This document shows positions 40,946 through 50,218 of a stretch of 64,000 nt of DNA, piece by piece. The position numbers and the translations under genes are program-made. The stretch's first letter is position 1; every line of letters starts with the position of its first letter. Origin of the DNA: Pilosibacter fragilis (GTDB lineage: Bacteria; Bacillota; Clostridia; Lachnospirales; Lachnospiraceae). The DNA lies in contig NZ_JAVYJB010000002.1 in NCBI RefSeq assembly GCF_032490495.1, positions 1 through 64,000 of the forward strand. The letters are read 5' to 3'. The notes under the pieces are model-generated. The model was not told where the DNA came from and ran no database searches. It was given only the letters and a program-made list of their open reading frames with translations.

Positions 40946-43900
40946 TTAATCCTTGTATACAGTGTAATAACCCGAGTTTAGGTACTTGCTGATAAACGCA
41001 GAAGAATACGCCTGATAGCTGTATGCCTGGTGACTGCTGTTCGGATCATTCACATAAATGTTTCCGGCGGCATCCACACCGGTCAGAACGATAATATGCG
41101 CACTCTTTGTGAAATAACCGTCTGTGCCCTTTTTAGTGGACATGGCAACCGGATTGCCTTTTCTCAGTTCTGTCAACACAGCGTCCATCGAAGGCAATGA
41201 CTTATATTTGAGTCCGTAGGCCGAAGCCATTGTGCTGTAAAGCCCTGAGCAGTTCTGTCCAGTTCCTTTGACGTGGAAGGCATTGTAGTCACCCTTCACT
41301 TCGATCAGCTTATTATACACATCACTTGGATAGACCCAGCTGCCAAGCTGATAAGAAATCAGCATGGACAAGGATGTTAAGGAACATCCACTGGTTGCGA
41401 TTGTTCCATCTCCAAAAGGCAGGTCGGACCACGGCTGGCCACCGCTCTGTGCATAATACGGCACTTTGTTGTTGCTCTGGTTGTTCGGTACACTGTATCC
41501 GTTTGGATCGATACTTAAAAGTCCGTTTCCTCTTTTTGCCTGATAGATCTGCTGTGCATATTTTCTTCTCTGCGCAAGCTCCTGATATCTCTTGCCGTTA
41601 AACGCAGGGCACACATCCATGGAATGGGCTGCGTTGCTGCAAACACATCCCTCATATACAGCTGCCCATAAATCACAGGCCAGCTGTACGTCATCAACGG
41701 ATTTATAATCGGTTTTGCCGTTGTATTTCTTTAAGGCTGAAGAAAAATATCCTGAATAGCCCTCAAGCTCCGTTAACATGAATGAAATCTGTGCATCCGG
41801 ATCTGTCCAGTCCTTCCACATATTTATGGCATGACTTTTAAGCTTTGGCCCTCTGCTCTTTGAATCCCATTGTACCAGTCCAATATATCCGGCACTACTG
41901 ACAAGTGATGTATTAAAATGAGACTCCTGCCAAAGGTTTCCGCAGGCACCTGCTGCAAATTCAGGGGAATATCCGGCTCCGGTTAAGGCGTTGTATACTT
42001 TCGTCATGACCGTGATCTGTTCCTCCGTCAGTCCCGTCAATCCACCAAACGAATACGTTCCGAAAGTTGTCATCCTGCTTGGATCATAGTACTGTGGCGT
42101 AAACGTGATGCCGTTTACATCAAGACTTACGTTCACCCTTCCCTTGACCTGAAACGCTTCTCCCACTGGGTTTTTCTGTTCAGATTTCTTAGCGTAGGCC
42201 TTCACACAAAACAGACTAAGAATCCGATCCTTCAGACTTTGTGGTTCCTTTGCCTTAGCGAATGTCTGTTGCTGTCCTGCATAAGCCGTGATACCAAACA
42301 GACCATGAGAAGGTTTGGAGGAAGGAACTGTTTTTGCAGAGCCGACTATAACGGTACCATTCTCATCCTGTGATTTGTATTTTTCATGCAGTCCATCTGT
42401 ATAAGTATCATACCATCCGGTCCATATTTTCTTAAATGGGAGCATTTTATTGAAGGCGGATTTAGAACAATAGGAATCGTTCCATTCAATTCCTACTTCT
42501 GCCAGTGCATCTTTTACTTCCTGCGTATCTGGGTAAGCTCCGCACAACAAGGCAAACTCCACTGCCTCAAACCGTTTTATGGATTCACTGTCCCAGTTGG
42601 AAACATTATTGACCCAGGAATCTGTTTTACCAAGCGATAACCGATCAAGAGCTAGGAGCAGGTTATTTTTTCTTGTCAGGTCTGAATAGTATACCATGGA
42701 ATTGCCATATACGTCCATATACAGTGCGGAGTCATCCTGTTTTAACACGCTGTTAATTTCAACCGGAAGGTTGGAATCCTCTATATTGTTTCCGTATTTG
42801 TCCTTTGTATAGTCTTCCGGGTTTTTCTCATCTCCTCCATATTTCAAGGAAGAATTTGCACTTCTTTTTTTGATCTTGCCAGGAATCCCCTCGATTGCCA
42901 CATCGGAATTAACTTTTGTACGGTTTCCCGTCCGTTTTAAGAGTCCCGCCGCATCGATCGTTACATTGTATCCTGCACCAGCAGCTTCGTTGATGGCACC
43001 GATATCCGCAACATTGATTTCCTCTTTCATACCGGCCTTTTCACCGGTATTTTCATCCACTGCGTTCGGATCCCAGTCTTCATCATACTCATAATATGCG
43101 TAAAAATTGACATTTTTGTTCCGCATTACCTTATAAGTATCACCACAGTCATAAAGCTCTCCTGTTTCCTCTTCTTCCCAGCCCTTCATGGTCGCTTCCC
43201 AGATCAGCGCTCCCAGGGACTTTTTCAATGTAACGGTTTCGCCCGGAATAACGGTCTCCGTGGAATACACACCGCCTTCCTGTTCCGTCACATAGTAGGT
43301 CGGCACGTCAATCGGATAATATTGTGTGATCGTCACTGGATCATCCGTTACGGATGTGAAATAATATTCTCCTTCTTTGAATCTGGCCTTCATGCCTTCC
43401 TTGAAGAAATATTCCTTGTCATTTTCATCCATACAGTACCATCCGATTCCGTTTCCGGTCAACCCTTCATTGGACTCGATGATTTCACTGGTTGCGTCCG
43501 CATCGTCACCGGATTCAAAAAGGTAGGCATAATCCGCTGGATCCTCAAAGGTATATTCATCCTTTGGTGCAATGGATTTGGTCAGGGAATAGATTTCATC
43601 GCCATTTACATTCTGAAAATACAGGTGTACCTGGTGGTCAAAAGATATGGTCACGGTATTCTCACCAGTCAGTACCGGATTATCCGTTTTTACATAGAAA
43701 TAATGGTTCCCCGCCGACCATTGGAACGTATCTCCCTGCTTGTACTCTTTGATCGTGTCTCCATTTTCATTCACTTCCGCCCAATGAATACCGGTGACCT
43801 GGTAATACAGTTCTGGATAGACTTTTTCCTTGCTATCCGAGTCAACCGGAAGGTATTTCCACTCGTCCGGGTTTTTGAACGTGTATGTCTTTTTGGAGCC

Positions 43901-44080
43901 CACCTGTTTTTGCAGCTTCGTAATTTCTTCTCCATCCACCGTGTAAAAGTAGAGATAAGCAGTTTTAGTAAGATCACTGCTGTCCGCATAAACTGTTTTT
44001 GAAAAAAAGATGCACCAGAAACAGAATAATGCAGCGATAAAGCAGATGACAGTGGTAGTCTTATTCTTTATAGCGCCCAT
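40946..44080 (-). CDS. conjugation cell-wall hydrolase: phage-tail-lysozyme plus C39 peptidase domains
   Basis: A 1044-residue envelope protein. Residues 8-33 are a membrane/signal segment. Three related beta modules of about 85 residues follow (YLYFYTVDGEEITKL, HLYFQNVNGDEIYSL), then a long linker. Residues about 690-830 match phage-tail-type lysozyme (AGYSPEFAAGACGNLWQESHF with the catalytic Glu, GLVQWDSKSR). Residues about 880-1040 are a papain-like C39-type peptidase with Cys in ATSGCSLTSLSM, His in SAHIIVLTG and the polar partner in YVNDPNS. It would open peptidoglycan for the transfer channel. ATG 44080 has GAGAGGAG 5 bases upstream. It follows the 1346-residue membrane protein gene by 62 bp, across a hairpin. 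Confidence 0.85.
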   Translation of the reverse strand: MGAIKNKTTTVICFIAALFCFWCIFFSKTVYADSSDLTKTAYLYFYTVDGEEITKLQKQVGSKKTYTFKNPDEWKYLPVDSDSKEKVYPELYYQVTGIHWAEVNENGDTIKEYKQGDTFQWSAGNHYFYVKTDNPVLTGENTVTISFDHQVHLYFQNVNGDEIYSLTKSIAPKDEYTFEDPADYAYLFESGDDADATSEIIESNEGLTGNGIGWYCMDENDKEYFFKEGMKARFKEGEYYFTSVTDDPVTITQYYPIDVPTYYVTEQEGGVYSTETVIPGETVTLKKSLGALIWEATMKGWEEEETGELYDCGDTYKVMRNKNVNFYAYYEYDEDWDPNAVDENTGEKAGMKEEINVADIGAINEAAGAGYNVTIDAAGLLKRTGNRTKVNSDVAIEGIPGKIKKRSANSSLKYGGDEKNPEDYTKDKYGNNIEDSNLPVEINSVLKQDDSALYMDVYGNSMVYYSDLTRKNNLLLALDRLSLGKTDSWVNNVSNWDSESIKRFEAVEFALLCGAYPDTQEVKDALAEVGIEWNDSYCSKSAFNKMLPFKKIWTGWYDTYTDGLHEKYKSQDENGTVIVGSAKTVPSSKPSHGLFGITAYAGQQQTFAKAKEPQSLKDRILSLFCVKAYAKKSEQKNPVGEAFQVKGRVNVSLDVNGITFTPQYYDPSRMTTFGTYSFGGLTGLTEEQITVMTKVYNALTGAGYSPEFAAGACGNLWQESHFNTSLVSSAGYIGLVQWDSKSRGPKLKSHAINMWKDWTDPDAQISFMLTELEGYSGYFSSALKKYNGKTDYKSVDDVQLACDLWAAVYEGCVCSNAAHSMDVCPAFNGKRYQELAQRRKYAQQIYQAKRGNGLLSIDPNGYSVPNNQSNNKVPYYAQSGGQPWSDLPFGDGTIATSGCSLTSLSMLISYQLGSWVYPSDVYNKLIEVKGDYNAFHVKGTGQNCSGLYSTMASAYGLKYKSLPSMDAVLTELRKGNPVAMSTKKGTDGYFTKSAHIIVLTGVDAAGNIYVNDPNSSHQAYSYQAYSSAFISKYLNSGYYTVYKD

Positions 44081-44100
44081 ATGTTCTCCTCTCTTTGCCA

Positions 44101-44125
44101 TGGCTCAGGCATCAAACCTGAGCCA
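44101..44125 (-). other. 9-bp hairpin between two conjugation genes
   Basis: Perfect stem TGGCTCAGG / CCTGAGCCA, loop TTTGATG, without a T run. It lies 21 bases before the muramidase start and could limit read-through or protect the upstream message. Confidence 0.55.
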
Positions 44126-44142
44126 CGCAATACTTTTGTGAC

Positions 44143-47100
44143 TTATTCCGCAGCTGTTTCCGTTTCCTCCTGGTTCTCCATGGATTCTGTGGTTTCGCTG
44201 TCGCTAACGGAATCATAGTTGCCAACCTTGTCGTAATTTACGTCTTTTGCCGCCGGGAAGTTCGGATCTCTGGAAAGATCTCCGATTGTGACGTATACAA
44301 CCGCTGCCATATGTCCAGCACATTCATATTTCCATTCGTATTCGTAATGCCAGTGGTTATCCTTCTGCAATTCCTCGCAGTCATAATATTCCACCTCATC
44401 ATCATGTTTGATTTTGTTATGATCTGCCTGGCAGTTGTATACCTTCCGCTTATTACCCGTCCGCTTCCAGCCGCCATGCTCGTTGTTTTTACCATTATTG
44501 CAAAGATCGCTGCCATCTTCCCCGTATCCACTGGAAGGTACATCATCACAGGAATCACAAATCCAGTCCGTATCACCCCAGTGAATGATGTTTTTTTCAA
44601 ATCCATCTGTCAGCCAAATGGTTGTGCCATCCTTATCACATTTACCTTTGTCATAGGTAGTCTGCATCTCCGATGTATCCACAGCTCCCTCTACCACTTT
44701 CGTTACAATTGCCTCGTCGGTATGTTCTGCTCCGCAGCCGGTACAGGTGCTTGCGTCCGAAGCATTGCTGGTACCACAGTTTTTACAGATCCATACATCA
44801 ATGGTGCTGTTGCCCGGATGATACTCTTCAATCGAAATCTGGTGGGTGGCAGCCCACAGATAATAGCAGTAATCCTTGAAATGCTGAGCCATGTCCTCAT
44901 ATTCTTTTTTGGCTTCTGCCGTGGCATTTTCTCCCGGTTTGGTAAGCGGATAAGGCATAAATTTCTGGGCCATGGCAAGGATCGCCTTGGTGTTATTTAA
45001 GTCCACGTGTTCCGGGGTCAGTTCCACACCTGTCATGGCATCGCGGAAAATGACGTTATAGGATTCGTAGGTTGTTGCGTTTTCGTTTGTTACAAGGCCT
45101 GTGGTCACGCTGTATTCTCCACGGTGGTTTGCAGCGTCATTGATATCTGCCATGAATTGATTGTTTTTCTGCGTCAGTTCTGTGGTGATTTCCTGGAGGA
45201 TTTCATTTTCGGTATAAATTCCGTTTGCCGGCCCGCTATCTTCTACTTTACGCTGACTGTCCACTGCTTCGCCGAGAAGCAGGATGATAAGGACAATAAC
45301 CAGGACCCAGCCAAGAACTGCACCAGCTTTTGCCGCAAAGGACATCATGGCCTTGCTGGCTGTTGCAGCCACCTTATCAAGTCCCAGTTTCACAATCAGT
45401 TTCTGAACCGGTTTGGTGATCGGTTTCGTCAGGAATTTCAATGCGCTGGACGCATGGTTGATGATTGCTCTTCTGGTCTGTACCAGGGAATTTTTCACTC
45501 CAATTTTATCCAGTGCTTTACCGATGGCTTTGGCGGTCTGCTCCCGTGCTTTTTTGTTTGCTGCGCCAAACGGATTGACGATCGTATCCAGTGATACCTG
45601 TTTTCCAAACATGGACGCCATTCCGGCGGCATCCACGCGGATGGCTCCGAACTGTCTGAGCGTATGCAGGAACAGCTTCATACCGGCGCGGTATGCCATG
45701 TAGGTGCTGGTGACAAACATATTGACTTCTCCCAGCGCCCGGCCTGCATCGGACTGCCCCGCCATTGTCTTTAACAGGTTCTTCTGGAAGCCCTTGCGGA
45801 TCATCCGAGCAACGCCTCCGGGTCCGACATGGAATTTTTTCTGGGTGATGCCGGCCGTGAGGTTGTCAAGCAGCGCGGCATCCGCCGGATTCCCGCCGTA
45901 TTTTTTCTTGAGCTGCGCAAGTTTGGACAGAATATCTTCCGAAGACATATTAATTTCGGCAAGATCCTTTTGTAACCCGTCTGAAATATTTAAGTTTGCG
46001 GTCAGTTTTAGAATATCTTCTGTAGAAGCCCGCCCGAACCAGTCTGAAAAGGACTCCCCTTGACGGAGACCGAAACCATCCGGGCCGTCGGCAAGGAAAT
46101 TCTTCTGGAATTGCGCAAGGAACTGCTGTCCCTTCAACCGGTCAAGCTCCTGGGTCAGTTCGGCAATCGTATCCTTATCCGCATCCGTCAGTGTCCGCTT
46201 ATCCTGCAGGTGTGCGATTCGTTCGTTTAACATGGAGATGCGCTCCCCAAGTTCTTCCGCGTTTCCGTGGAATGCCTGGTCAAAAGCATACATGCTGATC
46301 GCGGTGGTTCCGGCATTTTCGCCGTCAATGGTTGCCTTGGTCAGGAAACGCAGCGCTCCTTCCGCATCCTGCCTGCTGCAGCCGGTTGCGGCCATATGGA
46401 ACGCAATCAGAGTGTCATTGCTGATCCTAGTTTCCCTGGTCAGATTCATGGCACCGTTCGACAGCATAGTGGCAAACATGGCGGCTGCGACTGGGGAAGT
46501 GTTGTCAATCACCTGGTTGGCAACGCGGCCGCCGTCTGTTTCACGGCTGATGACGGTCTGGGTAACTACACGCCGCGTCGCTTTCTGTAGTTGCTTGAAA
46601 TGTTTTGGAGAAAGGATATTTTTAGCATCGTTGATGGTTCGGTTGCGCAGAATCTCTCTGCCTTTTTCGTCAGAAAGGCCCTGGTCCTCAGCTATCTTGG
46701 TCATGCCGATTACGTTAGTCTCTGATAGCGGGGTATATGTATGTGAATAAGTGGCGTTATTTGCAATGGCATCGTTACTTGTGTTCAGTTCATACGGCTG
46801 CCGAATAATTCCGCTATGCGTATGAGTCGGAATCTCATTGCTGCATGTCGTTGCTGTGCCAAGAATCTGTACACCGCCAGAAGGGCCACGATCCGAAACA
46901 GATTGCGCAGTTTCCGCATTGCGATGGGTAAAATCCACCTCCGCATTTCGATTCCCGCCTGCTAAAGCCGAGCGTTCTACATAGCCTCGTGATTCAGCAT
47001 CACGTCGCGTTTCTTGTCTATCATCTCGCGCATCCTTTTGTTCTGTGGGTGCCCATGGAGTCTGATGTTCAAAATCATGATTTTCGTGAGATACGTCAGA

Positions 47101-48183
47101 AATTTCTGTATACCCTTGGCTTTCATATCCTCTGGAGGGGCGTTGAGCGCCAATCGCATAACTCTCTTTGGTCTCAAAATTTTCAGATGTATGCAAGATT
47201 GGTGAAGAACTATTCTGCGTATGTGTGTCGGTATTCGATCTTCTGATTTCTCGATTACTCTCCCGAATTGATTCATTCTTCTGAATATTTTCATCTGTAT
47301 GATAAAATCCTCCATGACTGCCAAAGCCGGCAGAAATATTGGCATTGGATTCGGCGCCGTCCGAGCGTTTTGCCCTGTCGCCGCGTTCCGGTTGCTGGCG
47401 AGCTTTTTCGTGTTCGGCATGTTTCAGACGCTCAGATTCGAACCTGGAATAACGTTCTGATTCCTGATTTCTGTGTTCCTGTCTTTTTATCGCCTCACGA
47501 GATTCTGTATCGGCAGTGCGTTCCCGTTCTAATGGCTCATATGATTCACGCTCTCTATACCGCTGCTGCTCCTGCCTTTCGTGATTTGAAGCGCGCTCCT
47601 CGCTAGATGTCTTTTTCCGTTTCTTTTTATTTTTAGTGTCAGACTCTGACTCATCTTCTAATTCGTCTGTATCTTCTGATTCTTCCGTGGTTTCCTGCTC
47701 TGGATTTTTTTCGGAGCCGGAGTTTTTTTCTTCATTATTGATTCCCTTGGGTTCTTCCTCATCCCTGGAATGCTCAGGCGCATCAGCGTCTATATCTTCT
47801 TCTGACTGTTCTTTTGTCTGTTCTGCATCAGCGAGAATCTTTTCATTAATTTCCTGTACAACTTTGTAGATACGATCATAATCTACTGTTCTAGCATAAT
47901 ACACAAAAAAACCTGATGCTTTGATATCATTTGTCGCAGTTTCTGCTGTTCCCTTTACAAACGGGATTTTTTTCTCCTGTAATGCCAGCTCCAACGTCTG
48001 GTTCAACTCATCCGGCGGAGTAATGACAATCATTTCATCAGTATGTTTCAAATCGCGCATGACGGTATCATAATAATAGGAATAATTTTTAAAGCGTTCC
48101 ATCACCTCAAAGAAATCTGGGATGGTACTCATAATGCTTTTCCAGAATGCCATTGTGATCTGGACGCCACTCATTTCTTTCAT
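44143..48183 (-). CDS. 1346-residue membrane protein of the conjugation region
   Basis: N-terminal 130 residues form an alpha/beta domain (MIVITPPDELNQTLELALQ, FFVYYARTVDYDRIYKVV) that loosely recalls PcfB/DUF3801-type proteins of conjugative plasmids. A 350-residue disordered stretch rich in E, R, S and N follows, then a long helical region (ISMLNERIAHLQDKRTL). One strong membrane segment lies near 1000 (LGWVLVIVLIILLLGEAV), and an external part contains a Cys4 zinc ribbon (WICKNCGTSNASDASTCTGC) and further Cys-rich loops (DWICDSCDD). It probably spans the membrane within the transfer apparatus. ATG 48183 follows AAAGGAG. Exact family not recognised. Confidence 0.6.
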   Translation of the reverse strand: MKEMSGVQITMAFWKSIMSTIPDFFEVMERFKNYSYYYDTVMRDLKHTDEMIVITPPDELNQTLELALQEKKIPFVKGTAETATNDIKASGFFVYYARTVDYDRIYKVVQEINEKILADAEQTKEQSEEDIDADAPEHSRDEEEPKGINNEEKNSGSEKNPEQETTEESEDTDELEDESESDTKNKKKRKKTSSEERASNHERQEQQRYRERESYEPLERERTADTESREAIKRQEHRNQESERYSRFESERLKHAEHEKARQQPERGDRAKRSDGAESNANISAGFGSHGGFYHTDENIQKNESIRESNREIRRSNTDTHTQNSSSPILHTSENFETKESYAIGAQRPSRGYESQGYTEISDVSHENHDFEHQTPWAPTEQKDARDDRQETRRDAESRGYVERSALAGGNRNAEVDFTHRNAETAQSVSDRGPSGGVQILGTATTCSNEIPTHTHSGIIRQPYELNTSNDAIANNATYSHTYTPLSETNVIGMTKIAEDQGLSDEKGREILRNRTINDAKNILSPKHFKQLQKATRRVVTQTVISRETDGGRVANQVIDNTSPVAAAMFATMLSNGAMNLTRETRISNDTLIAFHMAATGCSRQDAEGALRFLTKATIDGENAGTTAISMYAFDQAFHGNAEELGERISMLNERIAHLQDKRTLTDADKDTIAELTQELDRLKGQQFLAQFQKNFLADGPDGFGLRQGESFSDWFGRASTEDILKLTANLNISDGLQKDLAEINMSSEDILSKLAQLKKKYGGNPADAALLDNLTAGITQKKFHVGPGGVARMIRKGFQKNLLKTMAGQSDAGRALGEVNMFVTSTYMAYRAGMKLFLHTLRQFGAIRVDAAGMASMFGKQVSLDTIVNPFGAANKKAREQTAKAIGKALDKIGVKNSLVQTRRAIINHASSALKFLTKPITKPVQKLIVKLGLDKVAATASKAMMSFAAKAGAVLGWVLVIVLIILLLGEAVDSQRKVEDSGPANGIYTENEILQEITTELTQKNNQFMADINDAANHRGEYSVTTGLVTNENATTYESYNVIFRDAMTGVELTPEHVDLNNTKAILAMAQKFMPYPLTKPGENATAEAKKEYEDMAQHFKDYCYYLWAATHQISIEEYHPGNSTIDVWICKNCGTSNASDASTCTGCGAEHTDEAIVTKVVEGAVDTSEMQTTYDKGKCDKDGTTIWLTDGFEKNIIHWGDTDWICDSCDDVPSSGYGEDGSDLCNNGKNNEHGGWKRTGNKRKVYNCQADHNKIKHDDEVEYYDCEELQKDNHWHYEYEWKYECAGHMAAVVYVTIGDLSRDPNFPAAKDVNYDKVGNYDSVSDSETTESMENQEETETAAE

Positions 48184-48212
48184 CAAAACAGTCTCCTTTC
48201 CATGATTTGTTT

Positions 48213-48220
48213 AATTATGG
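48213..48220 (-). promoter_or_regulatory. class A promoter CCATAATT for the conjugation operon
   Basis: Exact octamer preceded by TTTTCTTT, 30 bp upstream of ATG 48183. Confidence 0.75.
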
Positions 48221-48280
48221 AAAGAAAAACAGGCAAAACGGGTAATTGAACAACATACGCAAACACAGAAATAATAAGTT

Positions 48281-48334
48281 TTTGGTTATCCGCAAAAACT
48301 CCTATTTGTCATTTATGGTTGAATGCGATATGAT
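48281..48334 (+). promoter_or_regulatory. class B-like promoter with a good -35 box
   Basis: TTTGGTTATCCGCAA (48281-48295) resembles the class B motif and is followed after 33 bases by TATGAT (48329-48334). TTGTCA (48306-48311) lies 17 bp before the -10, a near-consensus sigma-A promoter. Confidence 0.65.
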
Positions 48335-48383
48335 GAATATAGAAAACAGATACATTTGGACTATTAAGATTGCGAGGTTTTTT

Positions 48384-49898
48384 ATGAATAGAGAAAAAGT
48401 AATATTGCAGGATATGCAGAAACAGCAGACGCAAAATCGTTCTATTGTTGATCAGATTTTTCAGAATCCGTTTATCCGCGATCTTCCAGATATGGCGGCG
48501 TTACGTGGCATGTACTGCCGTTTTATTGTTGGTGAGGAAGACGTGTATGTAGCCTTCGGTTATGATGAAGCGATGGTATACGGGGAGTTCATTGAGGCAC
48601 GAGGAACAATGATCCCCGAGTCGGTCGTTAAGAAATGTGGATATTTTGTGCCAGAAATAGATGCAAAAGTTGTATGTCTGTTTTGTGAAACGCGCAAATT
48701 AACAAATAATTCATTTGAAAGCTTGGATAAAATTATACGTTTGATGATTTGGATGGACCGATTTACAGCTCGTTGCATGAAACACGGGATTGTCACGCCA
48801 ATGTATTGTGTTTTTGATGCAGATAATGATGTAACTGAAAATTTTGTAGCATTGTTAGATAATGAGCGGGTGATTGATTCTCCTGGAAGAAGATCGTTTG
48901 ATGCACAGGAAGCACAATATTACAAAGATCGCTTAATCCCAGAATGGCCGATTCAGCCTAATGGAATGCGTCCGGGATTTATTGGATTTCAGGAGTCCCG
49001 TTATGCATATCAGTGCCAGACTGTTTCTGAAGCACGGAGCCTTTACAATTCACCACGCTGGTGGAAAAATAACCTTAATGAAGATGATTTTGATGCGCAT
49101 CATTATATGCGTCCCTGGATCGTTCGCACTGTAAATTCTAAGGAAGAAGCAAACTTTATTATGCATGGGATGAGTTTGATGCACATTCCGTGCTCGATTT
49201 CCACTGTGCGTGGCTATTCACAAACCATGCAAAAAGAAAATCGTTTTTTTCGTCAGACGGGATTGCGCGCAAATGCTGGCGAGACAGTTAGTTTATTGCT
49301 AAATTCAGGAGATATCGGTGCATTTATCTATTGGCAAAAGCAGTTTATAACCGCTCAATTTTCAGGTTCTGAAACTGCATTGGGTGCAAAATTATATTAT
49401 CAACCTGAAAAAGCGACATATATGTTCTGTGTGTCCAGCAATGCCCTGGAATCGGTAATAGATATTTTGCGCAACCACAATATTCAATTCGGCTATCCTT
49501 GCGATTACCCAAAAAATCTAGTGACAGTTAATTATATCTGGCTGTGCACAGATATCAACGAAATGCCGCGCGTTTTACCGCTAGTGCATCTTGCTCAGTC
49601 CACTTACTATCATGTTCACTGGTATGGACTCGATTGGGATTCAACTCAGGAGACTCGCCAATACGCAAAAATGGGATATCCCGCTGATCATATGCAGAGT
49701 CTATATGTCACGTCCGATCAACCGGCATATGGCGGTAAGAAAAATTTTCGCGGCCATATATTATCTATGGATGGTACTTTATCGACGAAAGAGTTTGTCA
49801 GTGCCGATATTGATCCATCCTTAACGCCTCGTTGCATTCCGATCGATGAAGCAGTTGAAAAAAAACTCATGATTGTACGCCCGGAACTGCGTCATTGA
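48384..49898 (+). CDS. 504-residue protein of unknown function
   Basis: Not recognised. A soluble alpha/beta protein with no signal peptide. Notable stretches are MYCRFIVGEEDVYVAFGYDEAMVYGEF near the start, KVVCLFCETRKLTNNSF, PRWWKNNLNEDDFDAHHYMRPWIVR in the middle and YHVHWYGLDWDSTQETRQYAKMGYPADH near the end. ATG 48384 is placed downstream of a class B-like promoter and follows GCGAGG. It is transcribed alone and opposite to its neighbours, which fits a regulatory, defence or entry-stage gene, but no catalytic motif is clear. The 49899-49950 stretch behind it holds no strong terminator. Confidence 0.65.
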   Translation: MNREKVILQDMQKQQTQNRSIVDQIFQNPFIRDLPDMAALRGMYCRFIVGEEDVYVAFGYDEAMVYGEFIEARGTMIPESVVKKCGYFVPEIDAKVVCLFCETRKLTNNSFESLDKIIRLMIWMDRFTARCMKHGIVTPMYCVFDADNDVTENFVALLDNERVIDSPGRRSFDAQEAQYYKDRLIPEWPIQPNGMRPGFIGFQESRYAYQCQTVSEARSLYNSPRWWKNNLNEDDFDAHHYMRPWIVRTVNSKEEANFIMHGMSLMHIPCSISTVRGYSQTMQKENRFFRQTGLRANAGETVSLLLNSGDIGAFIYWQKQFITAQFSGSETALGAKLYYQPEKATYMFCVSSNALESVIDILRNHNIQFGYPCDYPKNLVTVNYIWLCTDINEMPRVLPLVHLAQSTYYHVHWYGLDWDSTQETRQYAKMGYPADHMQSLYVTSDQPAYGGKKNFRGHILSMDGTLSTKEFVSADIDPSLTPRCIPIDEAVEKKLMIVRPELRH

Positions 49899-49949
49899 CA
49901 AAACGCTAGAATCGTTGAATTGTTGTACGATTTTACAGAAAAATATTTC

Positions 49950-49957
49950 CATAATTA
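49950..49957 (+). promoter_or_regulatory. class A promoter CCATAATT for a small RNA unit
   Basis: Exact octamer on the plus strand preceded by AAAATATTT. There is no protein gene between it and the terminator at 50157, so it appears to drive the RNA containing the two I-E-like repeats. Confidence 0.7.
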
Positions 49958-50053
49958 TCTCATCGAGGTGGTACAAAAAAATCGCGGAATCATTCAGAGC
50001 CCCGAAACCTATCAAGATATAGTATATGTATGGTTTCACACATGCAATTTATA

Positions 50054-50143
50054 GAGTTTATCCCACGTATGTGGGAATGATTCGACGGTTGCTGAACTCT
50101 GCGTACCCGCTCCACGGTTTATTCCACGCATGTGGGAACGCTA
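50054..50143. CRISPR. type I-E-like mini-array: two repeats and one 32-base spacer
   Basis: Units at 50054-50082 and 50115-50143 are exactly 61 bp apart, giving 29-base repeats and a 32-base spacer, the I-E geometry. On the minus strand the second ends ATAAACCG, the same 8-base handle as Escherichia coli I-E crRNA, and the first ends ATAAACTC. On the plus strand the first ends ATGATTCG, also I-E-like, so orientation is ambiguous. The spacer has an open frame on the minus strand (WSGYAEFSNR). No cas genes and no leader were seen. Confidence 0.75.
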
Positions 50144-50156
50144 CCACCCCCTCAAC

Positions 50157-50200
50157 GCAAAAACCGCTATTCCCATTACAGGAACGGCGGTTTTCTTTTG
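50157..50200. terminator. bidirectional intrinsic terminator
   Basis: Stem AAAACCGC / GCGGTTTT around a 19-base loop. It gives TTTTTG on the minus strand (end of the 50219 gene) and TTTTCTTTT on the plus strand (end of the small RNA). Confidence 0.85.
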
Positions 50201-50218
50201 AAAGTATTCACATTGAGT

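Larger units (their letters stand above)
49964..50200 (+). ncRNA. putative about 235-nt RNA carrying two I-E-like CRISPR repeats
   Basis: Bounded by a class A promoter (49950-49957) and an intrinsic terminator with T run TTTTCTTTT (50160-50200). Only very short frames lie within; the longest, with VYPTYVGMIR, is the peptide commonly read from I-E repeats and not a protein. The RNA would contain two hairpins (TCCCAC/GTGGGA and TTCCAC/GTGGGAA). The hairpin of the second repeat pairs fully only in this plus-strand RNA. Start and end are predicted from signals, not observed. Confidence 0.55.
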
